Source: Hysterangium stoloniferum (Eukaryota > Basidiomycota > Agaricomycetes > Hysterangiales > Hysterangiaceae). Taken from it: a stretch of 64,000 nt of DNA. Shown here in pieces: positions 30,721 through 42,872 of the stretch. Made by a program: the position numbers and the translations under genes. Positions within the stretch are counted from its first letter, which is position 1. Each line of letters begins with the position of its first letter. A model generated the notes under the pieces. That model saw nothing but the letters and a program-made list of their open reading frames with translations, was not told where the DNA came from and ran no database searches. Where the stretch lies: assembly GCA_015178975.1 (NCBI GenBank), contig WHVD01000062.1, positions 1-64,000 on the forward strand, in the 5' to 3' direction.

Positions 30721-31240
30721 GCATCACGCATTACTTCAGGTGACCGCAATCAACTCTTCTGGTTTGGTGGCCCAAAAAAAGGTATGCACTGTTCGGTCAT
30801 TCAAATCCTTCACTGATATTTCGCTGAGGTCTCGAAAGTGAAGGCTTCCAAAACCAAGCCGGAGAAGGCCCATGTTACAGAACGGTATTTCCAGTTATCA
30901 GCTAGTATGCAGCATTGATTATTTTTATTATAGTTGATGCAAAAGCCTTAACTGATTACACTACGTGCACCTGTACATCTTGGTGCTACATGCTCCACAA
31001 GACTGCATTTTTTCTTTCTTTTGTTGTGCTGTTCTGTCTCATTCCCCCATCCCGATCATTGCCAAGATTGGCAACTGCCTCAATTCTATCCTAGTCAACA
31101 GTCGCATCCAATTTTCACTACTTTTTCGTCACAAACGCATCATCGCCTAAGGCTTCTGGCCTTCAAGTATCTGACTATTTATCATTGCAATTTGGGACGT
31201 TCCAGATAGAGCCTTAGGGTATTTTTGCTGTTTATTATAC

Positions 31241-31540
31241 AGGATGTACATATTCGGAATGAATGCAAAATCAGTGTAAAAAGTACTTTTTTTTGAAGTG
31301 CGTTGCACTTGTAATAAGTGCGGTTGGAATACAAATAAATGCAAATGGAGTTCGGAGAAGTGCTAAATTGCGCATTTTCGGACATTATTACTACTAGAAA
31401 TCAGTGCATTTTCGAAAAGATACAAATTGCAAATTGAATTGATCAATCGTTGAGAACATTGTTTTGAAGCACTTAAATAAAGTTCCTTTTTTCCCAAAGG
31501 TACTTTTATTAAGTGCGAAAATCACTTTATTTCGACTATT
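31241..31540. repeat. Cluster of AAGTGC motifs
   Basis: AAGTGC or its complement GCACTT occurs about six times in 300 bp, in both orientations, with CAGTGC variants and CTACTAGAAATC in the middle. Short repeats of this kind are typical subterminal transposase-binding sites of CACTA-like elements. No matching terminal inverted repeat was found, so the assignment is tentative. Confidence 0.35.
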
Positions 31541-34500
31541 TTAAGGGCGCATGTGAAGTCCCTTCTCTTCCTACAGTGATTACGCCGCAAGCGGCGCAGG
31601 TTTTTAGGCTATGTGTAGTACATGTACATTGCCACTTGACGTGGTTATTTATCGTTGTGATAATTCCGACTGATACTGATCATGGGCAGGTCGCACTGAC
31701 ATGTCCGCCCCCGTCCGCCCTTCCTGTCTTGGCTGTCAAAGCATTTGAACATCGCACCCATAAGGTGCCAATTTTCAGAAGAATTTCAAAAGAAGGTATC
31801 ACTTTTGGAGTCAATCGTTTCCTTCTTGATTGGTCTTACCAAAAACAAAACAAAGGGAAACGCCGATGCTACGACTGCAATACATTAGGATGAAACTGCG
31901 TCGGCTGGATTGACAAGTTCACCCGTCATTCATTCATGAGAATGAAGCTGCGACAGTTTTTTATATCGGCCCTGAATAGAGCTGGATAAATACTCATGAA
32001 AATGTCTGCTCCAGTTGAACGGCACGCCAAGCAATTTCCACGCCGAATCCTGACCACTGATACACATAAACAGCAGAGAGAAATATCATCAAAACGCACA
32101 TGACAGAACCTCTGTCAGTAGAGCCAAGTCCTTCTCGACTCCCGTATCCACGAGCGCCTAAAACCTTACATTGTATCGGTAGCAACGTCACTGGCCGGCT
32201 GGTACTCTACACAAAGAATATACGGGGCAAGGAATGAAGGGACGCCTCCAGCCAATCACATCATAACCTGTCAAGTACATCCCCATTTCGAATGGAACAT
32301 GGAAGCAAGTGGCCGAATTCTGACATGAAGGGAGCCCCCTCAATTGTTCTTAGATCCGGTGTCGCCTTGTTTAATTCTATAAGAGAAGTTCATCCAATGG
32401 CGCAACTCTGGCCACGTTTTTTTTGTTATCTCTGGGCGGTTAGGGGGCGGTGAGATATTGCGGTTGGAAATTATCGATACATTCTTTCTGGATATTTTGA
32501 ATGCTGCGATTCCCTCTTCCTTATTTTTAGAAATGAATTTGGCTATTTGTGGTTCATGCCACGATGTTGTTGCGCCATTCCGTAATTGAGCACCGACATT
32601 GACAGCGACACCCGCCTCGCGAGCTTAGCTCTCGGACCACCCACGTGTGTCGATAAATAGCGGCCAGGTTCGGGAGCGAGAGTGATTGAAAGGATTGAGA
32701 AGCTCGATTCGATATTCGACTTGCTCTCACCTACATGTGGATTCCTGATGCCGAATCGGTGGACTGCGACTCGTAGGTTCTCACTCGATGTAACAGCCAG
32801 GCCAGATCGAGGAAATATATTTGTTTGATTTTCGAACAGGTTTTGGGGGGAATCAGAAGAACGTTTTTTGAGCCCGGGGAGATTTTTCGATTGTGGCTTC
32901 TACTTGGAATGAAGGAGTCACTGCCACGACAGTCGGAGTCGTCATCGCGCCAAACCCTTACTTGCCTCTTTATCCTTTAGCATTCATTTATTTTACCATC
33001 ATGTCCATTTATTGACACTGCCGGTGGCAGGAGAGCTCCGTATTCTTGAGTTCTCATGCTTGGCCTGCAAATTTCGAATTTATTAGATTCGAAATCGCGA
33101 CATCCATTACATTCCAAATGTCGACATTTATTACATTCCAAGCAAGTTTCCCACCTTCAAATATGGATTCATCATTGATCTGCCGCGTGTAGATAGCATT
33201 TAGAAAAGAAAAGAAACTGGCAAGCTTGGCCGTTCCTCGATACCTTATGCGAGGAGATAGCAGAATCTTCGATGGCATGGTGATAATGATAAGTAATACC
33301 AAGTGATTTCAGCAGCCTCGGATGCTACGGAACTTGTGAATGACGCCTATTATGGTATACCAAATTATAATCGCATAGGCCGCCAGTCGGAGCGACAATC
33401 GTGATTCAAGCCCCATCTCTAAAATCAGAGATCCTGCGGTCCGATTGACAGCCGTTATCATCCCCTTATGGAGGACTTGATCACAGATCAGACTGCCTGA
33501 ACTCGCAATCACTTCACAGTATATTTAACATTAATAACCGTGCGAACAGGCTCCAGGCTTCGGAGATGGATATCCTGGAAACCGGACGATTAATTTCGTT
33601 TCGACTATTAACCGCTCAAATATTGTTATTAGATCCATCGTAAGGAAGTGGTATTAGCTAAGGGTGAGGAAATCGCATGTTGATAGCAATTTTCCTAGGA
33701 ACAAAAACGGCTGGCATTCAATTGGTATCAGTGTCTGGCTGGCGGTTGAATCTGTAGCGAAGCTTAGATGCGAGTCCGATAAATCTGGAAAGAAATCAAT
33801 GACATCCCTGCTAATAGAACAAGCAGTATGACCCAGGACACTCCACTGATCAATGAATGCTAGTACTGCCCCCTCATGTTAGTATGCACTCCGCGACCAC
33901 CCAGTTTATTTTTAACAGGGGAAGACACAGCAGCGGGCCGTATATTAGCATACTGAATGGTGTACCTGATATTCATATCAGGAACCAATTCAGTTTGCTA
34001 ATCTTTCATTAGTTGCAAATACCTAGGTCTCTTTCGCCAATGATTATCCGCAATTGTCATAAAGTCACGGTCACGCAAGTTGGTCACCCCAAATGTTATG
34101 GGAGTGTCAGGGGTTGCATACAGCGTAAGATAGTAGAGTTAATATTGGTTTTGAATGCTTCTCTAGTTGCACACCAGACAGACCTTTTGAGCTGGCGTGC
34201 CAAAACCATTTTGCCTGCTTGATTGGGGGATGGGGTGCCGGTGTTCTAGTGCCATATGAGATTGATTAATGACCTAGCGGACCCCCCTGATTGGAACATG
34301 GCATGGCCTGCAGTATATGCGGCGGGGTTCTAAATCTTAAAAATTTGAACACAGAGACTCCGACTGCTCTCCGTGGGAAGATGGCTTGGGATTTGGGGTC
34401 GTGAGGGGTGAGGTGTCTTTTTTTTTCCTTGAAGACGGGGGATCAGATTCGGAATGAGATCTGTGAAAGGACACCTATATTCCTATACAGTACTTCTAAG

Positions 34501-34880
34501 ATGGATTGGATCCCTTGTTCTAGATGCGATTTGTGAGGGAATATGTTATATCGCTTGGTTGTGTGATGATATATACATTGAGTGCTTCCTGCGATAAGGG
34601 GTTCCAGTGTGAGAGCAACCACAAGTATAAACGCGGACAAACAATGGATGAGACCCCTGTCTAAAGTTAAACAACAGCAGTCAACTACGCTCCTGCAGTC
34701 CACTCGATCTTCGGGGAGATTGACCAACTTGGGAAGCTTGTACAGCTTGGAATATCTTTTCTGAAATACTTGGAGTATCGCAACGTCTTCTCAAGACCTT
34801 TCCTTTCCTGATATCCAGGTTGAACTCAATTTGTATCCCAATCTGCTATGCTATTAACTTAAAACTTACTCCTTCTTATT
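31541..34880. other. Intergenic region before the SNF1 beta gene
   Basis: About 3.3 kb of mixed composition. A few short open frames (for example 31,513-31,893 plus) have no recognisable motif and no splice pattern linking them. No tRNA, repeat array or LTR was seen. Confidence 0.5.
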
Positions 34881-34883
34881 CAA

Positions 34884-34925
34884 GTACATATATAATCCCT
34901 CCCCATCTCCATCTCTCCATCTTCC
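34884..34925 (+). promoter_or_regulatory. Core promoter of the SNF1 beta-subunit gene
   Basis: ACATATATAATCCC (TATA-like) is followed by a CT-rich tract directly before the ATG at 34,926. CT-rich tracts next to start sites are common in fungal promoters. Confidence 0.45.
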
Positions 34926-36692
34926 ATGGGCAACACTAACTCTCACCCGCCGAACTCTAACAGACCACCCCCTGCCGCCACTTCTTCAGCTTCTAACCCC
35001 CCAAGTCGTTCACGCCCTCTAGGAACAAAGTCAAAGAAGCGTTCCATCATAGACCACCCCCCGCTCGCTCCCCACCATCCACAACAACATACCAACATTC
35101 CCTCCAATCCGATTCCCATTCCGACCCAGCCCGGTCAGTCTCCAAATAATCGTCCAACCCCCCCTAAGAACATCGATTCCCAAGATTACGTTCCAGATCT
35201 CCTCCTCAATCAGCGTTCTGATCTCCTCCCGCAACACCCGCTGCAGTACAACTCTACCCGCAGCTTCGGTGTCGTCCGGCGTGGCGAGCAGCACCCGCCA
35301 CAGCAGCCGATAATTGAAGAGGTTCTCGAGGATGTCGTGCACTCGAGTATACCTCTGAGGCTCCCACAGGCACTCTGCTCACCCAATGCTGGCCACACCG
35401 AGCTCAATCGGCTCGACGAGGAGGAGGAAGATCAGTTCTTGGCTCCTGTCACCATTACATGGAAAGCCAAGGCTGCCGAAGTCTTTCTTGCAGGGACGTT
35501 TGATGAACTTGAATGGCGAACCCGCGAACGACTCCGCATAGAGTATGTCCCTCTCTTTTCACCTCTTATCTCCATGGCATTCATATCATGTCTTAGACCC
35601 CAGACTGGTTTTCACGTTATTACTATGCATCTCCGTCCGGGCACTTATCGCATCAAATTTATCGTCGATGATGCTTGGCGTTGTTCACCCGACATGCCCA
35701 CTGCAGCCGACGACGACACTGGCAATCTCGTCAATTACATTGACGTCGAAGACACCTCTGCCCTTGAACTTGGCAGCGACGAACGCCAAGGTCGAGATGC
35801 CCGCGTCATGAAAGCAAATCGCCGTCGCACCTACCCCCGACGTCTTCAAACCACCGCCTTGCCCAACGAGACACGAACAAGCCCTACCACACGCTCTCCT
35901 CATTCGACATCCGGCCGCGCCTACCACCCGCCACTCCTTCCCCCATCCGATTCCTTCTGGGGCAACGACTCCTCACAAACAGGGTGGGAGCATGGGCGCG
36001 ATGGTGTTCTCGAAAAATGGACTAACGTCATCCCCCAGCCACTCCTTGCTGCTGCACACCAAGAGGAGTCTTACGACACCGCCGTACAAGCCGCGAGGGA
36101 AGTGCGCCGTGGTGGTGCAGGCACTCGGGGCGGTGGAACTGTAGGAAAGCTTGGCATGGGTGTGCCACCTATCCCTTTCCCTCCCCGCCTCCCACGGCAT
36201 TTAGACAAAGTCATCCTCAATACGCGTGGCGGCGATAAAAGTACGGGAAGCGGCGGTAAAAGTCGTAGGGGTCGGAAACGTGACGGGAACTCTACGGCGA
36301 TAGGCATGACGAGTCTATTTTCGCCTGATGCTGCGGGAGGAACGGGAGCTGGAATGTCGTCGAGGATGAATGTTACGGGTTTTGGGGTGCGTGGTGGAAC
36401 TGGGATGGAGAAGAGCGCGTCAACGGTGGCGATGGAACAATGGGCCAACGCGGATGATTCGAGCGTCTTGCCTGTCCCGAACCACGTCGTATTGCATCAT
36501 TTGGGGACGAGCGCGATTAAGAATGGCGTGTTGGCGGTCAGCGATACGACGAGATATAATAAGAAGGTGAGCAATTCATACAGAACGTTTTATTATTATT
36601 TTCTTCTACTCTCGTCACTCACACTGACGACATGTCCTTTTTTGCCCTCCAAGTACATCACTACGATTTACTACAAGCCAACCCAAACATGA
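34926..36692 (+). CDS. SNF1/AMPK beta subunit (Gal83/Sip2-like)
   Basis: This is the scaffold subunit that holds the SNF1/AMP-activated kinase catalytic and gamma subunits together and helps place the complex in the cell; the kinase responds to glucose and energy stress. Exons are 34,926-35,542, 35,597-36,566 and 36,654-36,692, giving 541 residues. The start MGNTNS fits an N-myristoylation site. Residues 15-150 are Pro/Ser-rich. A glycogen-binding (AMPK1_CBM) domain starts at 174 (PVTITWKAKAAEVFLAGTFD...GTYRIKFIVDD), interrupted by intron 1. The C-terminal interaction domain is split: PRHLDKVILN near 403, then about 80 Gly/Ser/basic residues, then LPVPNHVVLHHLGTSAIKNG to KKYITTIYYKP at the end. 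Both introns (54 and 87 nt) are multiples of three without stops, so retained forms would stay in frame. Confidence 0.9.
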   Translation: MGNTNSHPPNSNRPPPAATSSASNPPSRSRPLGTKSKKRSIIDHPPLAPHHPQQHTNIPSNPIPIPTQPGQSPNNRPTPPKNIDSQDYVPDLLLNQRSDLLPQHPLQYNSTRSFGVVRRGEQHPPQQPIIEEVLEDVVHSSIPLRLPQALCSPNAGHTELNRLDEEEEDQFLAPVTITWKAKAAEVFLAGTFDELEWRTRERLRIEYVPLFSPLISMAFISCLRPQTGFHVITMHLRPGTYRIKFIVDDAWRCSPDMPTAADDDTGNLVNYIDVEDTSALELGSDERQGRDARVMKANRRRTYPRRLQTTALPNETRTSPTTRSPHSTSGRAYHPPLLPPSDSFWGNDSSQTGWEHGRDGVLEKWTNVIPQPLLAAAHQEESYDTAVQAAREVRRGGAGTRGGGTVGKLGMGVPPIPFPPRLPRHLDKVILNTRGGDKSTGSGGKSRRGRKRDGNSTAIGMTSLFSPDAAGGTGAGMSSRMNVTGFGVRGGTGMEKSASTVAMEQWANADDSSVLPVPNHVVLHHLGTSAIKNGVLAVSDTTRYNKKVSNSYRTFYYYFLLLSSLTLTTCPFLPSKYITTIYYKPTQT

Positions 36693-39600
36693 ACCGTCGC
36701 CATGTCACTTGCTCTGTCCGGTCCCCGCCACATCAGTCCAAATACCGTAACACTACCATGCCTGTCCATCAATTTTTTTTTCCAATCATGCACAAAACTT
36801 TCGGCATTCGCGCCCGTGTACATATTACCCACCCCATTCACCACTTCCAACCTATCTCGCTCCTCTCAATATTAGTCGAGGTCTGACCGACGCACGAGTG
36901 AAAACATTCCCCGCCGAGCGACCGCCCATTCGTCCGCCGCCATCTTCACTCGCCCAACTCATGACCAGGATTCGATCGACTAAGAAGAAGAAACCAAATA
37001 AGCGCGGCGAGTTTGCCTCATAGAATTTCTTGTCTTTTTTTCTTCTTTGCATTTTTTTTTTCTTCCTGTTCTCTTCTGCCCTTTTGTTCCACTTCAAACC
37101 ATGCCCTTCCTCTTTCGACCCCAAGCATGTTATAGAGCGAGCGATACCAAATGTTGTTCTTCAGTTTCACTTCCATCTCGTTATCCACTTTGCGGCGACA
37201 TCATCATCATCATCATCATCGCGACACAACCCAGGGTGACGGCGAAGGAGGCTTTTCTGTATCTCGCATCACGCCTTGCGCTGTTGGATCGATCGGTTCA
37301 GCTATACACCTGTCTCCTGTTGTATGAGTCGTGCTCCTTTCCGCCCCAAAAGCATGATCGCCCACAAGGAAAACGAACCTCTTGCTTCCACATTCGCTTC
37401 TACCTTGCAACCACTTAGTGCCCGTTCCCGTTCGTCTCTTAGTCTCCTCTGATCGATGTCTGTGTCCATCGCTATGCGTCCCACACCTACTGTGTATATA
37501 TCTAGAATGCTCATGTTGTGTGTAGAATAGTGTGTTTTGAGCTGGGAGTGCGATACTTAGTTGTGTTGTTGTGGGATTTTTTGTGAGGATCATCATGGTG
37601 AGCATTGGCAAGTGATCGTGTGACCGTGCTACAGAGGGGATAGATATTATTGTGATACTTGAGCGCGAGTCGGGGCATTCCATTCGCGCCTAGGGAGTGT
37701 GCTGGTAATAAGAGTGTGCGATATGGAAGGTACGTGATTCATTCGTTGACCGTCGTTATTCCCGCGGTACGCTACGTTCTGCGTTGCCAGTAACTCTTAT
37801 TAAACATCACTGGCATGCCGTGAGGATTACTGGCAACACCTAAGTCTCTCCTGCTTTTTCACGACCAGAACAATGCGGGCCGGGATCCGGGAGAGTGGCT
37901 GAGCAGAGAGATTTCGTGTGTTGGTTATGTTCATCGGACAGATACCTAAGATTTTATATATAAAGGTATAATAATACAATCTGATAAAGGTTCCAGATCG
38001 GAGAACTCTGCGTCTTTCCTTTAGAGTAAATGTGCAAACCAAGTTCAAATCCGTTTAGCTTTATTTACTTATACCTATTTTTTAGTAGGAGGCATTTTAA
38101 CGGGTTCTGCGATCAATAAGTTAAGGGACAGCCCGTCGCGCTTTTTGTTTAATTTGGAGAATGAGTACATAATTGACTGAGCAAAGAAATGAAGATGCCG
38201 GGAATTTATCTTCCGTTGGACGTCGACTGGAGGTAGAGATTCGACAACGGGCCTTGGGCCGGCCCGGCTCACGGCTCAAAGCCGGACCCAGTAAAGCAGC
38301 ACTAAGAGGTCACGTGACAGCACCCAACACTGAGACTCTATTTTCAAACACTTGAAAATACATATTGTGGACCATGCTCAGTGAGCTGGTGCATGATTTA
38401 ACTCATTTACACCTAAACTTATCACCAAACATGTCAGAGGTGATTCACTGACTGACACATTGATTGATACAAATACTTCATTACAAGCTTATTAAATCCG
38501 TGTAGTTTGTCCATTTAATCTCATACTATTTTGTATTATCTTTCGTTAGTTGTACACCTAAAAGTGTTGGGATTTATTGATGTATGTTGCAAGCTATTGA
38601 GGATGCTCATGGTTGCCATTTCTTTTTTGGGTTATACTATATTATCAGGCGGATATTTGATTTATTTGATAGGACAATCGGCGGTAGAAATTTATAGTAG
38701 CTTAGTCAACAGTTGTATTTTACAAGGGCACCTTGTCACCCCCCCCCCACGTGAAAACCTGCCGTACATTTTCAACAGTAAGTGCTTCGAAATGCCCCTC
38801 ATATGATCGAACAAATAAATTTATTATTATACTGTCTGGGGATCTCAGGCATACGGTTATGGCTATGTTGATACTACCGTCACTGTATATGGCCGTAAAA
38901 TGTATAGCTAAAAACCGGAGCCGTGGATCACGCCAAAAGCCGGGGGTTTTGGGAAAACACTATTTACAATGCTACCTACGACAGTAGCTCATACATAGCA
39001 TCTCTGACTACGCTCGAGCAGCGACACTGTCACCTTCAGAACAATGGAATGAAAGTGTGAGGTTTATGGGGCTTTTGAAAAACGAGTATTTTCGTATTTT
39101 CCGAAAATACTCCGAAAATACGTGAAAAAAGCTACCGTGAAACGCCCTAATATTATCTTGCTTGCAATTGATTGAAGATCAATCAAAAAAAATTTATATC
39201 GCACCCCCGCCCGCCCTTTGATTTATATAGTGAACGAGGATAAGGGTTTAGGTTGGAGTTTATGGTTTAGGGTTGTGGCTTCGCTGACGAAACAAGTAAA
39301 TTGATGCAAGTTCGCAAACTGCATCAAGTTGGTGATATCCCTTAAATATATATAAATCTTCTATCTTTTCAAGGAGATCTCCCCAGATCTCAGAGAAATG
39401 CAAGTGTTAAGTATAGTATTGACTAGCTCAGAGCTACTTGACAAGGTCCAACAGAATACTCACCTCATTAACACCCGGCTTGCTAAACGCATATTTTGAG
39501 GTTCCCCTATTCTCCGTGAATCAGGCTGTTAAGCCCAATCATTCCCTACACCACTGTGCACCCGATACTTAGGGAATCCCGTCAACCATAGGATTTATCA

Positions 39601-41155
39601 TTTAATCCCTCGTTCAACCTCACCGTAATATATCTCAGGTTGCGAATACTTCAGTGACTTGTTCCGTGAGTGATATTTATCCTCCCGGTCCCACAGCAAC
39701 TTCTCAATATTCCCGACCTATTTGGAAGCGGTGTACTGAGAAACCCCCCTTGTCTGCATTGATTGCAGGCTATATGCTGGTTTTCACTACATTAAGATTT
39801 TCACAGAGCTGGAATTGCATCTCAATTGTACATGTGCAGTGTGGGTACGGATTGCAAGGAAAGTGGGAAGATCAGTAAGTATGCCGTCTATATTGTCTAG
39901 AGCCATCTAGGAGAGCTAGCTAGCTCGGCTAGACACGGCTAGACACTATTTCGCGAGATCCCTATTTACTAGTCGGTATAAAAGCTTACTATAGACCTAG
40001 GGAGGCTAGGGAGTCTACATAATGGGTGTAGACATTCCCAAATCCCTGTTGGGGTGAGTTGGAATTCAACAAACACATGGAGTTACAAATTGTAATTGCA
40101 GTAGTTATATAGGCATAACAACAAAAATTGGCCAATGACTTACTCATCGGTATTCACTCCTTATGCTCATTTACTCAATAAATCCAACAGCGGGTTCAGC
40201 AGCATACTTGTGGCTTTGGCATGGCACGCACTGCCATCCCAACGGTTGCTTGGTCTATGTTTAACTAATAGGTACCATGTGTTTTTAATTGTAGCCAACC
40301 TTCCAGCATTGCATGGCCTATTGATGTGGCTCAACCGACCCAATGTGACATACGTCGCTCTTATACTGCATGTCGTTATCGATATGCTTGAGGTCCAGAC
40401 TGGCTATTGGCGACTTGAGCAATAATAAAGTGCTTCGCGTTTAACAGAGTTGTGTAAGTTCATGTCCACATTTCATACAGAAGGACATTAAACAGTCATC
40501 TTAGGGAACATTAGTCAATTATACAAATATGAACGACATGTGTGTAGGAATTGGAACCCTAAGTACCCCCACATGTACCCATCCATGGCTTTGGGTCCTG
40601 TCCACATGTGGGGGGGTCGTCTTGAGTTCGGTCACTTCTGGTGAGTCTGTGTCTGTGTCTCAGTGGTGGTCTATTTGTCCACTAAGGTCATTACTGTGGG
40701 CACTGATCCCCTTCCATTTCTCATTCTAATATGACTAGAGAATGACTAGGCATATTATCTATTTATGTATTATATTCTATTACCGGCATGGTATGGAGAC
40801 AGTAGCACGTCACTAAATACCACGCAGCATATGTCTTACCCCCCTTTCAAATCCCAAAGCATACTTTGCATATTGCACTCTCCTTCTGTGTAGCACAAAT
40901 AGAAATCTCGCCATAAAGTTATTGAACCTAAGAGGTACCCAGAACCTGTACGCCAACATCATCCCCACTCGAGAATATTCTTCCAAATTTGGGAATGTTA
41001 AACAGAGCCAAGGTTCGCCGGATGGTTGGGGTCTGCTCTCAGGGCAGACAACATGTGGGAAGGCCACTAAGCATTGACATAAATAATTTCAGATGGCAAG
41101 TTTCACACGCAGCCATATACTACTTGTTTGGTTTTACCTTGGTCTCTTATCCAGC
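36693..41155. other. Intergenic region between SNF1 beta and arrestin-like genes
   Basis: About 4.5 kb with no gene I can support. It holds a T-rich tract near 37,030-37,080, a CAT microsatellite at 37,199-37,220, a C-run at 38,740, a hairpin-prone GTATTTTCCGAAAATAC word near 39,090-39,106 and CTAG-rich sequence near 39,900-39,950. Open frames such as 40,135-40,425 have no family motif. Confidence 0.5.
37199..37220 (+). repeat. CAT trinucleotide microsatellite
   Basis: About seven uninterrupted CAT units in the 3' flank of the SNF1 beta gene. Confidence 0.9.
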
Positions 41156-42872
41156 ATGGCAGAAGAATCTCCTCCACCGTTTACTCACTCCGATGACAAT
41201 CTACCTGGGTATAAGGGTCCCTCACTCGTTGCTAGGGCTCCTGTTTCAGAGAAAGTCTTCACGCTAGAAAAGAGTAACGGGAAGGCATGGGCGTTTTTGA
41301 AGGTCATGAGTCGAGCAAATACTCCTATTCCGGTATTTTTGCAAGGAGAAACCATATGCGGAACGGTAGAACTGGCCTTGGAGAAGACAGAGCACATCCA
41401 GGCTGTTACAATAGAGGCATGCCAATTGTTGTTTGATATTGTTTAAAATTTCTTGAATCGCATGCATGCAGCTCAGAGCAGAATGTCTAACCGTTGGAGA
41501 GGAACCCATTCCCTTTGTAAACCAGGAAGAAACGCTATGGTCCACCTCCATGGGCAACCCCGGTTCTGGAAGCTCCACCAGTGGTAGTCCCAAGCTGAAG
41601 GGACAATATGTTTGGCCATATTCCCTCACACTTCCAGAGACAGTAAAGATTCCAACCGTGCCAAACGGTCCTGTTTCTGAATATGCTCTTCCCCCGAGTT
41701 GTTAAGTCGTTTATATATCGTTCTACACAATTTCTTATTTCTGCACTCTAGTCTCAGAAAGGGCATCGCCTTCTTACCTAGAGTACAAGATAGTTGTTAC
41801 TCTCCGTCGCGGAAGACTTCGTGTAGACAACGTGTGCGTAATACTTATATTTTCCCTTTTAGCAGCCTGTCTTAACGTCTCTCAAATGTTAAATCTAGTC
41901 TGGCTACATCGTTTGGATATTTACCACGCATCCGTCCCCCCCCTGCCTCTAGCCTGCGACAACTATCATACGAGGAGAATGGGGTTGCCCCCCCGCCCAA
42001 AGTGGATCCGGAAGGCAAGTCCTTTGACTCTTTAGATCTTTCTCTGACATAAAATGTAGGTTGGCACGACTTCGGAGTCAAATCCGTTTCAGGTACTGTA
42101 TTTGACTCGCGGCAGGTGGAAGTTGCGAGTACGGTGAGGAAGGGTCATCTTCTATCGGACGTGACCTCCTGACGACCCGATCAAAATACAGTTCCTTCTA
42201 GCAAAACCAGTCAGTATGTGATATGACCTAAACATAATGATGCGCTAAGCGAGTTATTAGCTGTCCGTTGCGAGAGGCACATCGATACCTTTCACTATAA
42301 CGCTTAACTGCTCTGACAAGCAGGCTCTGGATTTATTCTCCGCACGAGGATCACTCAGTGTTAAATTAGTTAGGTCACTTATTATCGGCGTTAAAGCAAC
42401 GGAAGGTTCCAAGGCCGGCCCAAATCAGCGAACAGACACTGTGTTCACGACGGATGTAGGAGAGGGCGTATATTGGCCAGCAGAGGACAATGTTCCATCG
42501 TCTGAGTCTCGACGGCTAGACGGTGAAATTTCCGTGAAGACAGATTTGAAGCCGAGCTTTGTTTTTCCGAATATGACACTTAAGGTATGCTTGGTAGACA
42601 TGGACCGTTGTCTAGATGGTTGAAATATGTATCGCTAGTATCACGTCTCTTTCGCTCTCACAGCGCCTGGGTTTATTATCCCAGAGGGTGTAGAAACGCC
42701 TACTTACTCCTGCGAGGTCGAGGTTGCTACAATAATGCCTCTTGGTCCTGCACCACGATCTAAGATACCTGCCGCCATACAGCAAGGGGAGTCTGGAAAC
42801 TACGACGTGTCGATCGGCATGTTGACTGGGGCTAATCAGCGGTTTTTACATCAGCATCATACGATGGGTTGA
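41156..42872 (+). CDS. Arrestin-like protein, 445 aa, eight exons
   Basis: Exons by eye: 41,156-41,416, 41,472-41,700, 41,752-41,833, 41,899-42,014, 42,060-42,133, 42,192-42,209, 42,261-42,584 and 42,639-42,872, one open frame of 445 residues. It matches the arrestin-fold proteins common in basidiomycetes. The arrestin-N part includes TLWSTSMGNPGSG, YVWPYSLTLPETVKIP and YLEYKIVVTLRRGRLRVD. A linker follows, PRIRPPPASSLRQLSYEEN then PKVDPEGWHDFGV. The C-part includes LLAKPLSVARGTSIPFTITL, CSDKQALDLFS and a YHVSFALTAPGFIIPEGV strand. Relatives act as adaptors for membrane-protein ubiquitination and endocytosis; this protein's target is unknown. The ATG giving MAEESPPPFTHSDD was chosen over one 63 nt upstream, which would add a hydrophobic leader unusual for a cytosolic protein. 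Intron 4 is GC-AG (GAAG|GCAAGT), and intron 1 probably is too. Confidence 0.78.

Noticed and set aside
36071-36448. Minus-strand open frame opposite the SNF1 beta gene
   Set aside because: A shadow of the plus-strand coding sequence with no independent support.
37216-37683. Minus-strand frame of 155 residues
   Set aside because: Low-complexity His/Thr-rich translation of a 3' flank with a microsatellite; no domain.
39085-39125. Hairpin-prone TATTTTCCGAAAATA words as a MITE
   Set aside because: No flanking duplication or matching second end was found; left as a simple palindromic stretch.
39235-39285. Telomere-like words (GGGTTTAGG, GGTTTAGGG)
   Set aside because: Only two or three degenerate copies, not a tandem TTAGGG array.
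40135-40425. Open frame of 96 residues as a gene
   Set aside because: No motif, no splice context, no neighbouring exons; length expected by chance.
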